A stretch of 13,768 nucleotides of DNA from Ruminococcus sp. UBA4385 (GCA_002391065.1 DGRP01000101.1:1-13768); one strand, 5' to 3'; positions 1 through 7,114 are shown, counted from the stretch's first letter. Made by a program: numbers and translations. The notes: a model not told the origin generated them from the sequence alone.

Positions 1-68
1 AGGCAATCTGACGAAAATCTGGACGGCGCATCTGATGCACATGGGTCATGCGGTGTTGCCTTAAAAAG
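1..68 (-). repeat. Short interspersed repeat, left copy (inverted relative to the right-end copy)
   Basis: Read on the minus strand, bases 68 to 49 match bases 13740 to 13759 at 19 of 20 positions: a C, a T-run, then AGGCAACACCGCA. Similarity continues more weakly to base 40, giving 25 of 29 overall. The plus-strand piece begins AGGCAA at base 1 and ends TTGCCT at base 61, so it may be a 61-base unit with 6-base terminal inverted repeats. Inside it are GCATC-T-GATGC (28-38) and a direct AATCTG repeat (5-10, 16-21). No protein is encoded. Whether base 1 is the true element edge cannot be known, because the window starts there. Confidence 0.6.
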
Positions 69-138
69 TTATTTTGTTCAATCATGAGCTTGACATTACG
101 GATAATGTGTTGAAAATGTAAAAATGTGTTCTTCTTAC

Positions 139-167
139 TTGCAATTAAGGTCAAAATATGCTATAAT
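139..167 (+). promoter_or_regulatory. Sigma-A-type promoter of the ruvC operon
   Basis: TTGCAA (139-144) lies 17 bases upstream of a perfect TATAAT (162-167). A TG at 159-160 adds an extended -10. Transcription would start near base 174, leaving a leader of about 34 bases that holds only the ribosome binding site GGAGG (198-202). It is the only strong promoter seen before the first gene. No operator or riboswitch fits in so short a leader. Confidence 0.8.
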
Positions 168-207
168 AAATTGTTATTATTAATAGTATATCTTTTTGGA
201 GGCTTTT

Positions 208-705
208 ATGCGGATACTTGGTATCGATCCCGGCTATGCAATAGTAGGTTACGGCGTTCTTGATTATGCTTCGGGAAGGTTTTCTGTTGTTGGGTTCGGT
301 GCGGTTACAACTCCTGCTGATCTGCCTTTTGAGAAAAGACTTAAAATGATCTATGAAGATATTACTGAAATAATCGAAACCTATAAGCCCGATGAAATGG
401 GTATAGAAAAGCTTTTTTTCAATACCAATGAGAAAACAGCTATAGATGTTGCTCAGGCAAGAGGTGTAACACTTCTGCCTGCAATTATGAGAAATATTCC
501 GATATATGAATATACGCCTTTACAGGTTAAGTCATCTATAGTCGGATACGGCAGGGCGGAAAAGAAACAGGTTCAGGAAATGACCAAGACTATGCTTCAT
601 CTCAAGGAAGTGCCCAAGCCCGATGATACGGCTGATGCAGTTGCTATAGCTATTACGCATGGTCTTAGTATTAATACAAGAAGAATAATCGGTTCGGCGA
701 AGTAG
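208..705 (+). CDS. ruvC: Crossover junction endodeoxyribonuclease RuvC
   Basis: RuvC is the dimeric endonuclease that cuts Holliday junctions symmetrically after RuvAB branch migration. The 165-residue product has the usual family length. All four acidic metal-binding residues of the RNase H-like fold can be placed: D7 in the opening GIDPG, E67 in GIEKLFF, and D140 and D143 in the DTADA motif near the C-terminus. The AQARG helix segment (82-86) is also typical. The ATG at 208 is chosen because GGAGG sits 5 bases upstream; the in-frame TTG at 196 would overlap that site. It is the first gene after the promoter and is followed after 26 bases by ruvA, so the whole resolvasome is encoded together. 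Confidence 0.97.
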   Translation: MRILGIDPGYAIVGYGVLDYASGRFSVVGFGAVTTPADLPFEKRLKMIYEDITEIIETYKPDEMGIEKLFFNTNEKTAIDVAQARGVTLLPAIMRNIPIYEYTPLQVKSSIVGYGRAEKKQVQEMTKTMLHLKEVPKPDDTADAVAIAITHGLSINTRRIIGSAK

Positions 706-731
706 ACAGCTGCTTTTAAGGAGGCTATGAT

Positions 732-1331
732 ATGTTTTATTCTTTAAGAGGCAAACTCATTTATGCAAAGGGAGATATTGCTGTTGTAGAATGTGCGGGA
801 GTGGGATATGAATGCAGAACGTCTTTTTCGACACAGCAGGCTATAGCCGGTAAGGAAGAGGTGCTGCTCTATACACATTTAGCCGTAAGAGAGGACGCTG
901 TAGAGCTCTTTGGCTTTTATACTAAAGAGGAGCTTGAAAGCTTCAGAATGCTTATAAGCATTTCAGGCGTAGGACCTAAGGCGGCGCTGTCAATTCTGTC
1001 ATCGTGTACTCCTTCGCAGTTTGCGCTTGCTGTTGCAACGGGAGATTCATCTGCATTTACTAAGGTTAAAGGCATAGGAGCAAAGACAGCTCAAAGAATA
1101 GTTCTTGAACTCAAAGATAAGGTTGCTAAAGGTGATAATCTAACTGTCAGAGGCGGTACTGCCGCTGTATCTCCTGTTATGAGCAGTAATATTCAGGAGG
1201 CAATCACAGCTCTTGTTGTTCTGGGTTATTCAGAGAGTGAGGCATCTTCTGCGATTGCAAAGCTTGATACTTCACTTTCTACAGAAGAGCTTATTAAAAA
1301 GGCACTTATGAGCCTTGCAAAGTTTCGATGA
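732..1331 (+). CDS. ruvA: Holliday junction branch migration protein RuvA
   Basis: RuvA is the tetrameric DNA-binding subunit that holds the four-way junction flat and loads RuvB rings on opposite arms. The 199-residue product shows the expected three-part plan. An N-terminal OB-fold domain covers about residues 1-64. A middle domain carries two helix-hairpin-helix motifs, SGVGPK at 78-83 and KGIGAKTA at 113-120. A C-terminal three-helix domain (about 150-199) is the part that binds RuvB. A flexible Gly/Ala-containing linker (about 135-150) separates domains II and III. AAGGAGG at 718-724 sits 7 bases before the ATG. ruvB follows after 46 bases, an unusually long gap for this operon. Confidence 0.97.
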   Translation: MFYSLRGKLIYAKGDIAVVECAGVGYECRTSFSTQQAIAGKEEVLLYTHLAVREDAVELFGFYTKEELESFRMLISISGVGPKAALSILSSCTPSQFALAVATGDSSAFTKVKGIGAKTAQRIVLELKDKVAKGDNLTVRGGTAAVSPVMSSNIQEAITALVVLGYSESEASSAIAKLDTSLSTEELIKKALMSLAKFR

Positions 1332-1333
1332 TT

Positions 1334-1360
1334 CTTTGAAGGGAGGAAGACGTTTCAAAG
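1334..1360 (+). promoter_or_regulatory. Hairpin presenting a Shine-Dalgarno sequence in its loop, upstream of ruvB
   Basis: CTTTGAA (1334-1340) and TTCAAAG (1354-1360) form a perfect 7-bp stem around a 13-base loop. The loop begins with GGGAGG (1341-1346), the only strong ribosome binding site in the ruvA-ruvB gap. That site is 31 bases before the ruvB ATG at 1378 and 19 bases before an ATG at 1366 that opens a two-codon frame, ATG-TCA-TAA. The pairing is read directly from the sequence; a regulatory role is inference. Confidence 0.45.
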
Positions 1361-1377
1361 CTGGAATGTCATAAGAT

Positions 1378-2415
1378 ATGATAGAAAAAGGCGAGTTTGA
1401 CATTGAACGGATCGTTTCGCCCAAAGAGACAGTATCCGAAACAACAGACGACTTTGAAGTAAGTCTCAGACCTGTTACGCTTGATGAATATATAGGTCAG
1501 GATAAGGTCAAGGAAAATATGAAAATTTATATTCAGGCTGCCAAAAACAGAGGCGACAGCCTTGACCATGTTTTGCTTTACGGTCCTCCGGGCCTTGGTA
1601 AAACTACATTATCCTCAATAATTGCCCATGAGATGGGAGTAAATATCAGGATTACATCAGGTCCTGCTATTGAGAAGCCCGGTGATCTTGCGGCAATACT
1701 TACTAACCTTGAAAAAGGCGATGTGCTCTTCATTGATGAGATTCACAGACTGTCACGTCAGGTTGAAGAGGTGCTTTATCCTGCACTTGAGGACTATGCT
1801 CTGGATATAATCATGGGTAAAGGTCCTGCGGCAAGGTCTATAAGAATAGAGCTTAATAAGTTTACACTTATCGGTGCAACAACAAGAGCAGGACTGCTCT
1901 CTGCGCCATTAAGAGACCGCTTCGGTGTTATTCAGAGGCTTGACCTATACACTACAGAGCAGCTTTCTGATATAGTTAAGCGTTCTGCAATCATTCTTGG
2001 AGTTGCCTGTGATGATAAGGGTGCGGTAGAGATTGCTAAGCGTTCGAGGGGAACGCCTCGAATTGCAAACCGTTTTCTTAAAAGAGTACGTGATTATGCT
2101 GAGGTTATGGGCAACGGTGTGATTACTGAGGAAATTGCAAAGATAGCTCTTAACCGTATGGAGGTTGACAAGCTCGGACTTGATAAGCTTGATATGAGAC
2201 TTCTGAATATGATAATAAAGGGCTATAACGGAGGTCCTGTCGGACTTGAAACACTGGCGGCGGCCATTGGAGAAGATGCTGTTACCATAGAAGACGTTTG
2301 TGAGCCTTATCTTATGCAGCTTGGATTTCTTTCAAAAACTCCGAGAGGAAGAGTAGCAACTCAGCTTGCTTACGACCATCTTGGAATATTGAAAGACGGA
2401 CAAACGCATTTATAA
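1378..2415 (+). CDS. ruvB: Holliday junction branch migration ATPase RuvB
   Basis: RuvB is the hexameric AAA+ motor that pumps DNA through the RuvA-bound junction. The 345-residue product is full length. Visible motifs are Walker A GPPGLGKT (69-76), Walker B LFIDEIHR (117-124), sensor 1 GATTR (166-170), the arginine finger in RDRFG (179-183) and sensor 2 in RGTPRIANR (224-232). A C-terminal winged helix ends with TPRGR (321-325). The ATG at 1378 is the only possible start, because an in-frame TAA lies at 1372-1374 and the conserved RIVSP segment begins at residue 11. Its local ribosome binding site is poor (GGAA at 1363-1366); the strong GGGAGG is 31 bases upstream in a hairpin loop. glmM begins 24 bases after its stop. 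Confidence 0.96.
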   Translation: MIEKGEFDIERIVSPKETVSETTDDFEVSLRPVTLDEYIGQDKVKENMKIYIQAAKNRGDSLDHVLLYGPPGLGKTTLSSIIAHEMGVNIRITSGPAIEKPGDLAAILTNLEKGDVLFIDEIHRLSRQVEEVLYPALEDYALDIIMGKGPAARSIRIELNKFTLIGATTRAGLLSAPLRDRFGVIQRLDLYTTEQLSDIVKRSAIILGVACDDKGAVEIAKRSRGTPRIANRFLKRVRDYAEVMGNGVITEEIAKIALNRMEVDKLGLDKLDMRLLNMIIKGYNGGPVGLETLAAAIGEDAVTIEDVCEPYLMQLGFLSKTPRGRVATQLAYDHLGILKDGQTHL

Positions 2416-2416
2416 T
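2389..2416 (+). promoter_or_regulatory. Candidate internal promoter for glmM
   Basis: TTGAAA (2389-2394) is 16 bases upstream of a perfect TATAAT (2411-2416), lying across the end of ruvB and its stop codon. The predicted start near 2423 would leave a very short leader that still contains the glmM ribosome binding site AAAGGGG (2424-2430). An own promoter would suit an essential cell-wall gene placed behind DNA-repair genes, but the hexamers sit in coding sequence and could be chance. Confidence 0.45.
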
Positions 2417-2439
2417 ATTATTCAAAGGGGATATTAATT

Positions 2440-3783
2440 ATGGGAAGATTATTCGGAACAGACGGTGCAAGAGGCGTAGCAATTACTGAGCTTACCTGTG
2501 AGCTTGCAATGAAGATCGGAAGAGCTGCTGCGGTAGTTCTCTCAAAGGGCAAGGAAGGAAAAGCAAAAATTATTATTGGCAAGGACACAAGAATTTCAAG
2601 TGATGTTCTTGAAGCAGCCCTCGTATCTGGTATATGCTCGGTCGGAGCAGATGCGCATATTCTCGGAGTAGTTCCGACACCAGCTGTTGCAATGCTTGTA
2701 AATAAGTATGAGGCAGACGCAGGTGTAATGATTTCTGCATCGCATAACAGTGTTGAGTTTAACGGTATCAAGCTGTTTTCAAGCAGCGGATATAAGCTTC
2801 CTGACAGCGTTGAGGAGGAGATAGAAGCTCTTATTCTTGATACTCCCGATGCGATCACGCTTTGTAACGGCTGTGACATAGGAAGAGTTTACTATGAAAA
2901 AGACGCTGTCTGGGATTATATAAGGCATATTATGAAGTCCAGTCCTGCTGACTTCAAGGGCATTAAGGTTGCGCTTGACTGTGCGAACGGCTCTTCAAGT
3001 GTATGTGCTCAGAAGATATTTGAGGGTCTTGGAGCTAAGTGTATAATGCTTAATGATACTCCCGATGGAACTAATATAAATAAGAACTGCGGCTCGACCC
3101 ATATTGAAGGCTTGCAAAAGGCTGTAGTTGAGAATAACTGCGATGTAGGTCTTGCGTTTGACGGAGATGCTGACAGATGTCTTGCAGTAGATGAAAACGG
3201 TCAGCTTATTGACGGTGACAAACTTCTTGCGATTTTCTCGCTCTACATGAAAGATCTTGGACTTCTTAAAAACAATACCTGTGCTGTTACAGTAATGACC
3301 AATCTCGGCTTTTTCAAATTTGCCAAAGAGAACGGAATAGTTGCAACAACTACCAAGGTCGGAGACAGGTATGTCCTTGAGCGTATGCAGGAGGGCGGAT
3401 ACAATCTTGGCGGAGAGCAGTCCGGTCATATTATTCTGCTTGACTATGCAAATACAGGTGACGGAGAGCTTACAGGAACAAAGCTGCTGACTGTTATGAG
3501 CTATACAAAGAAAAAAGCAAGCGAGCTTGCAAACTGTATGGAGTCATATCCTCAGGTGCTTGTAAATGTAAAGATAACAGCAGATAAAAAGGGAAAATGG
3601 GAAAGTAACGAGGCTGTTCAGGCAGCTATTGCAAAATATACTGAAAAGCTTGGTTCTGACGGAAGAATTCTTGTTCGTGAATCGGGTACTGAACCACTTG
3701 TCAGAGTTATGATCGAAGGCAAGAAAACAGGTGTTATTACCGAGTATGCCAACGAAATAGCAAAGCTTATCGAGGAAATGTAA
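2440..3783 (+). CDS. glmM: Phosphoglucosamine mutase GlmM
   Basis: GlmM interconverts glucosamine-6-phosphate and glucosamine-1-phosphate, the step that leads to UDP-GlcNAc for peptidoglycan. The 447-residue product matches the family in length and in its four-domain plan. The start FGTDGARG (5-12) is the family signature. The phosphorylated catalytic serine is S101 in SASHN (99-103). The magnesium loop is DGDADR (241-246), the sugar-binding loop GGEQSGH (324-330), and the phosphate-binding loop RESGTEP (413-419). GlmM is phosphorylated on the active-site serine in order to work, as known for the family. AAAGGGG at 2424-2430 sits 9 bases before the ATG. The stop codon shares a base with the next start (TAATG), so translation of the Nudix gene is probably coupled. 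Confidence 0.97.
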   Translation: MGRLFGTDGARGVAITELTCELAMKIGRAAAVVLSKGKEGKAKIIIGKDTRISSDVLEAALVSGICSVGADAHILGVVPTPAVAMLVNKYEADAGVMISASHNSVEFNGIKLFSSSGYKLPDSVEEEIEALILDTPDAITLCNGCDIGRVYYEKDAVWDYIRHIMKSSPADFKGIKVALDCANGSSSVCAQKIFEGLGAKCIMLNDTPDGTNINKNCGSTHIEGLQKAVVENNCDVGLAFDGDADRCLAVDENGQLIDGDKLLAIFSLYMKDLGLLKNNTCAVTVMTNLGFFKFAKENGIVATTTKVGDRYVLERMQEGGYNLGGEQSGHIILLDYANTGDGELTGTKLLTVMSYTKKKASELANCMESYPQVLVNVKITADKKGKWESNEAVQAAIAKYTEKLGSDGRILVRESGTEPLVRVMIEGKKTGVITEYANEIAKLIEEM

Positions 3784-4289
3784 TGAGATATAAGTATTGT
3801 CCTGAATGCGGAGAAAAGCTTGGAAAAAGAACAGTCGGTGATGAGGGAGAGCTCCCTTACTGTGAAAAATGTAACAGACCATGGTTTGATACGTTTTCAA
3901 GCTGTGTGCTTTCTGTTGCAGTGAATGAAGATAACGAAGTGCTGCTTATCCGCCAGAGCTACGGAGACACATCAAGGTTTGTTGGTGTAGCAGGCTTTAT
4001 GAAGTGCGGAGAATCCGCTGAGAGCGCTGCTGTACGTGAAATCAAGGAAGAGACAGGGCTTGAATGTGATAATGTCAGGTTTATTAAAAGCATTTTCTAT
4101 GATGGAAGAGATCAGCTTATGTTGGGCTTTCTTACAAAAGTAAGAAAAGCAGAGCTTAATATATCTTCTGAGGTTTCAGAGGGGCGCTGGTTTGATATAG
4201 ATACTGCCATAAACACAGTTCGTCAGGGCAGTATTATTCAGGAACTTATAATTAATGCAAAGGATATGTTAAATGAGAATTGCAGATAA
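3783..4289 (+). CDS. Zinc-ribbon Nudix hydrolase, NudC-like
   Basis: The 168-residue product has an N-terminal zinc ribbon with CPEC (6-9) and CEKC (27-30), then a Nudix fold. The Nudix box G-x5-E-x7-REUxEExGU is perfect, from G71 through E77 and REIKEE (85-90) to L93, so it should hydrolyse a nucleoside diphosphate linked to another group, using Mg or Mn. Zinc ribbon, box position and the LMLGF strand (112-116) resemble the catalytic half of NADH pyrophosphatase NudC. The SQPW-type specificity array that NudC carries between box and strand is absent, replaced by KSIFYDGRD (102-110). NADH is therefore not a safe substrate assignment. It starts on the glmM stop codon and overlaps the next gene by 17 bases. 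Confidence 0.9.
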   Translation: MRYKYCPECGEKLGKRTVGDEGELPYCEKCNRPWFDTFSSCVLSVAVNEDNEVLLIRQSYGDTSRFVGVAGFMKCGESAESAAVREIKEETGLECDNVRFIKSIFYDGRDQLMLGFLTKVRKAELNISSEVSEGRWFDIDTAINTVRQGSIIQELIINAKDMLNENCR

Positions 4290-5139
4290 TTGGAAGGACT
4301 ATAAGCTTTTAGATGCGACTGACGGTGATAAGCTTGAAAGCTGGGGAGGTCATATTTTAGTAAGGCCTGACCCTCAGATAATCTGGAAAAGCCCTCAGTA
4401 CTCGGATAAGTGGGCAAAAGCCGATGCAGTTTATCATCGTTCAACTAAAGGCGGAGGAGCTTGGGATTATAAGAGAAAGCTTCCCGAAAGCTGGAACATC
4501 AGCTATAATGATCTGAAATTTGTAATTAAGCCTACAGGCTTCAAGCATACCGGACTGTTCCCTGAGCAGGCTGTAAACTGGGAGCTTATGAGTGGCCTGA
4601 TCAAAAATGCAGGAAGAGAAATCAATGTGCTGAACCTTTTTGCTTACACGGGCGGTGCAACTCTTGCCTGTGCTGCAGCAGGTGCTAGGGTTGCTCATGT
4701 AGATGCATCAAAGGGCATGGTATCATGGGCTCGTGATAATGCTAAGGCATCGGGGCTTGAGGATAAGCCTGTCAGATGGCTCATTGATGACTGTGAAAAG
4801 TTTGTAAGGCGAGAGATAAAACGAGGAAGACGCTATGAAGCAGTCGTTATGGATCCGCCTTCGTATGGCAGAGGTCCCGGCGGTGAGGTTTGGAAGCTTG
4901 AGGATTGTGTGTATGACCTTGTAAAGCTATGTGCAGGAGTTCTTAGCGATAAACCCTTGTTCTTCCTTCTGAACAGCTATACAACAGGATTGTCACCCTC
5001 TGTAATGGCATATATTCTGGGTGATGTGATTGGAAAGAAATACGGCGGAGATGTATCCGCAGATGAGATAGGACTTCCTGTTGAATCAACAGGCATGGTT
5101 CTGCCCTGCGGCTCAACTGCTGTATGGATAAATAAGTAA
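4273..5139 (+). CDS. Class I SAM-dependent methyltransferase, RlmI-like
   Basis: This 288-residue protein is a Rossmann-fold methyltransferase. Motif I is NLFAYTGGA (121-129), the acidic residue that contacts the SAM ribose is in VDAS (143-146), and motif IV is MDPPSYGRG (193-201). The TGGA loop and DPPSY arrangement resemble the RlmI/RlmK family of large-subunit rRNA methyltransferases. It lacks an N-terminal PUA domain. Residues 1-115 contain a Trp-rich beta region that probably corresponds to the subdomain preceding the Rossmann core in that family. RNA is the likely substrate, but the target base is unknown. The start at 4273 lies inside the Nudix gene (17-base overlap) with AAAGGA 8 bases upstream, pointing to coupled translation. 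A 16-base gap separates it from the small gene after it. Confidence 0.85.
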   Translation: MRIADNWKDYKLLDATDGDKLESWGGHILVRPDPQIIWKSPQYSDKWAKADAVYHRSTKGGGAWDYKRKLPESWNISYNDLKFVIKPTGFKHTGLFPEQAVNWELMSGLIKNAGREINVLNLFAYTGGATLACAAAGARVAHVDASKGMVSWARDNAKASGLEDKPVRWLIDDCEKFVRREIKRGRRYEAVVMDPPSYGRGPGGEVWKLEDCVYDLVKLCAGVLSDKPLFFLLNSYTTGLSPSVMAYILGDVIGKKYGGDVSADEIGLPVESTGMVLPCGSTAVWINK

Positions 5140-5155
5140 ATGGAGGTAATCAACT

Positions 5156-5317
5156 ATGGGACTTGATGACATCAAAAAGAAGATCGACCAGATCGATGAC
5201 AAAATTCCCGACAGCGTCAAGAAAGAGGCTAAGAAGCTTGCTACCAAGGAAAACCTCGAAAAGGCAAAAGACGTAGCTGAGGATGTAATCGAGAAGATCA
5301 AGAAAAAGAAGGACTAA
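5156..5317 (+). CDS. Small lysine-rich helical protein of unknown function
   Basis: A 53-codon frame opens with ATG 9 bases after a strong GGAGG (5142-5146) and ends with TAA at 5315-5317. The product has 16 Lys, 9 Asp and 5 Glu, no aromatic residues and no Cys. It reads as a short helix (2-16), a turn at IPDS (17-20), then a long amphipathic helix (21-52) ending in four lysines. No signal peptide or membrane segment is present. Codons lean to C endings (5 of 6 Ile are ATC, 6 of 9 Asp are GAC), unlike the T-ending preference of adjacent genes. This suggests high expression or another origin. I do not recognise the family. It could bind nucleic acid or another protein, but nothing seen settles that. 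Confidence 0.75.
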   Translation: MGLDDIKKKIDQIDDKIPDSVKKEAKKLATKENLEKAKDVAEDVIEKIKKKKD

Positions 5318-5325
5318 GCGTGTGT

Positions 5326-5360
5326 GGGCGGCATTTCGCCGCCCTGCAGCGGCTTTGTTT
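5326..5360 (+). promoter_or_regulatory. Two overlapping GC-rich hairpins before ecfA1 (possible attenuator or processing site)
   Basis: GGGCGGC (5326-5332) pairs perfectly with GCCGCCC (5338-5344) around a 5-base loop. GCCGC (5338-5342) can instead pair with GCGGC (5349-5353) around a 6-base loop, followed directly by TTTGTTT (5354-5360). The first stem is stronger and forms first, and it would block the second, which looks like a weak terminator. They lie 8 bases after the small gene's stop. Partial termination here would favour the small gene over the Ecf genes; a role as an RNA stability or processing stem is equally possible. Confidence 0.5.
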
Positions 5361-5374
5361 CGGAGTTGGATTTT

Positions 5375-6223
5375 ATGAGTAGTTTTATCGAGATCAAGGA
5401 TCTTGAGTTTTCATATATTAATGAGATTGAAGAGCCTCCTGTTGTAACAGAGGTTCTGAAAGGTGTTTCTCTCAGTATTGAAAAGGGCGAGTTTGTTGCA
5501 GTACTTGGGCATAACGGCTCAGGAAAATCAACGCTTGCCAAGTGTATAAACGGTATTAATATTCCTCAGAATGGCAGTATTACTGTTGACGGAATGAGTG
5601 TCTCTGATGAAAGCAGGCTTCTTGACATCAGACAGAAGGTCGGAATGGTGTTTCAGAATCCCGATAATCAGATCGTTGCTACTATTGTTGAGGAAGATGT
5701 TGCTTTTGCACTTGAGAATATGGGTGTAGAGCCCAAGGAAATCAGGCGCAGAGTTGATGAAGCTTTGCAGACCGTTGGTATGTATGAGTACCGTATGCAC
5801 GCACCGCATAAGCTGTCAGGCGGTCAGAAGCAGAGAGTGGCAATAGCAGGTATCATTGCTATGAGACCTGATTGTATTCTCCTTGATGAGCCCACGGCAA
5901 TGCTTGATCCAAAGGGCAGAACTGAGGTAATGAAAACAATCAAGGAACTGAATGCACAGGGTGTAACGATAGTTCTTATCACACACTATATGGAGGAAGC
6001 TGTTCAGGCTGACAGGGTAGTGGTGATTGACGGCGGAGAGATAGTTCTTGACAATAAGCCAAAGAAGATTTTTTCGCAGGTGAAAACACTTAAAAATCTC
6101 GGGCTTGATGTTCCGCAGGTAACGGAGCTTTGTTATTTGCTCCGTAATGAAGGAATTGATTTGCCCGATGATATAATTACTGAGGAAGAATGTGTAGAGA
6201 AGCTGTATGAGCTTCTGAAATAG
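5375..6223 (+). CDS. ecfA1: ECF transporter ATPase EcfA1
   Basis: EcfA1 is one of two ATPases that power energy-coupling factor importers for vitamins and trace metals. The 282-residue protein carries Walker [10 protein letters not shown] (45-53), a Q-loop at Q94 in FQNPDNQ, signature LSGGQKQR (147-154), Walker B ILLDEP (168-173) and H-loop H204. The C-terminal helical extension (about 235-282) with DVPQVTEL (245-252) is characteristic of Ecf ATPases. The ATG at 5375 is chosen because GGAG (5362-5365) lies 9 bases upstream. An earlier in-frame GTG at 5324 would run through the GC-rich hairpins and add a Cys/Pro-containing stretch not expected in the family. ecfA2 follows after 11 bases. Confidence 0.95.
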   Translation: MSSFIEIKDLEFSYINEIEEPPVVTEVLKGVSLSIEKGEFVAVLGHNGSGKSTLAKCINGINIPQNGSITVDGMSVSDESRLLDIRQKVGMVFQNPDNQIVATIVEEDVAFALENMGVEPKEIRRRVDEALQTVGMYEYRMHAPHKLSGGQKQRVAIAGIIAMRPDCILLDEPTAMLDPKGRTEVMKTIKELNAQGVTIVLITHYMEEAVQADRVVVIDGGEIVLDNKPKKIFSQVKTLKNLGLDVPQVTELCYLLRNEGIDLPDDIITEEECVEKLYELLK

Positions 6224-6234
6224 TGGAGAGTAAA

Positions 6235-7095
6235 ATGTCAGTTATTAAAGCAGAAGGTCTGACCTATGTTTACGGAGAGGGTACACCTTTTCGTAAGGTT
6301 GCGGTCGATCATATAGATCTGGAGATCGAAGCCGGTGAGTTTGTCGGAATAATCGGACATACAGGCTCCGGGAAATCGACTCTCATCCAGCATTTCAACG
6401 GGCTTTTAAAGCCTACAGAGGGCGCTGTCTATATTGACGGTGAGAAGCTCTGGGACGATAAGTCGAAGCTCAGGCCCGTAAGATTCAAGGTAGGACTTGT
6501 TTTCCAGTATCCTGAGTATCAGCTCTTTGAAGAAACAGTATATAAAGATATTGCTTTCGGACCAAAGAATATGGGGCTAAGTGAAGATGAGATAGATAAG
6601 CGTATCCATGAAACTGCAAGGCTTGTCGGAATTAAGCCCGAGATGCTTGAAAAGTCACCCTTTGATCTTTCAGGCGGTCAGAAGAGGCGAGTTGCTATTG
6701 CAGGAGTAATGGCAATGAATCCTAAAGTGCTTATACTTGATGAACCTGCCTCGGGACTTGACCCAAAGGGAAGAGAGCGTATTCTGGGTATGCTTAAAGA
6801 ATACCATAAGGAGACCGGAAATACGGTGCTTCTTGTATCTCATTCAATGGAGGACATAGCTAAGAATGCCGAAAAGATATTAGTAATGAATAAGGCAAAG
6901 CTGTTCTGCTATGATGAGACAGTGAAGGTTTTTCACAGAAGTGAGGAGCTTCGGCAGATGGGACTTTCAGTTCCGCAGATAACAAGAGTATTTGACAGAC
7001 TCAAGTCTATGGGAATAGGACTTGATGATGATGTATATACTGTAAAATATGCAGCAGATCTTGTTTTGAAGATGCTTAAAAACAAGGAAGGCTGA
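6235..7095 (+). CDS. ecfA2: ECF transporter ATPase EcfA2
   Basis: This is the partner ATPase that heterodimerises with EcfA1. The 286-residue protein has Walker A GHTGSGKST (41-49), Q-loop Q91 in FQYPEYQ, signature LSGGQKRR (145-152), Walker B LILDEP (166-171) and H-loop H203. The extension after residue 225 again contains a VPQITRV segment (246-252). Both ATPases keep all catalytic residues, so both sites should hydrolyse ATP. GGAG (6225-6228) sits 6 bases before the ATG at 6235; a GTG at 6223 overlapping the ecfA1 stop is a weaker alternative. The two ATPases are distinct in sequence, as expected for ancient paralogues rather than a recent duplication. Confidence 0.95.
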   Translation: MSVIKAEGLTYVYGEGTPFRKVAVDHIDLEIEAGEFVGIIGHTGSGKSTLIQHFNGLLKPTEGAVYIDGEKLWDDKSKLRPVRFKVGLVFQYPEYQLFEETVYKDIAFGPKNMGLSEDEIDKRIHETARLVGIKPEMLEKSPFDLSGGQKRRVAIAGVMAMNPKVLILDEPASGLDPKGRERILGMLKEYHKETGNTVLLVSHSMEDIAKNAEKILVMNKAKLFCYDETVKVFHRSEELRQMGLSVPQITRVFDRLKSMGIGLDDDVYTVKYAADLVLKMLKNKEG

Positions 7096-7114
7096 AATAG
7101 TACGGAGGAATAAT

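Noticed and set aside
93..108. Inverted repeat ACATTA-CGGA-TAATGT as an operator or terminator
   Set aside because: Only 6 AT-rich pairs, no T-run, and upstream of the promoter. It may be chance in AT-rich DNA.
90..118. TTGACA at 90-95 as a -35 box for a second upstream promoter
   Set aside because: No acceptable -10 lies 16-18 bases downstream; the best are AAAATG and GAAAAT. The promoter at 139-167 is far better.
149..155. GGTCAAA as a CtsR heat-shock regulator half-site
   Set aside because: CtsR needs a tandem pair of heptamers three bases apart; only one is present, and it precedes ruvC rather than clpE.
2418..2879. Minus-strand frame of 153 codons opposite glmM
   Set aside because: It lies wholly opposite strongly conserved glmM coding sequence and shows no domain or start signal.
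5324..5374. Upstream GTG start for EcfA1 adding 17 residues
   Set aside because: It would translate through the GC hairpins, has no ribosome binding site, and the ATG at 5375 has GGAG 9 bases upstream and a normal family N-terminus.
6223..6234. GTG start for EcfA2 overlapping the ecfA1 stop
   Set aside because: GGAG at 6225-6228 lies inside that extension and is well spaced for the ATG at 6235.
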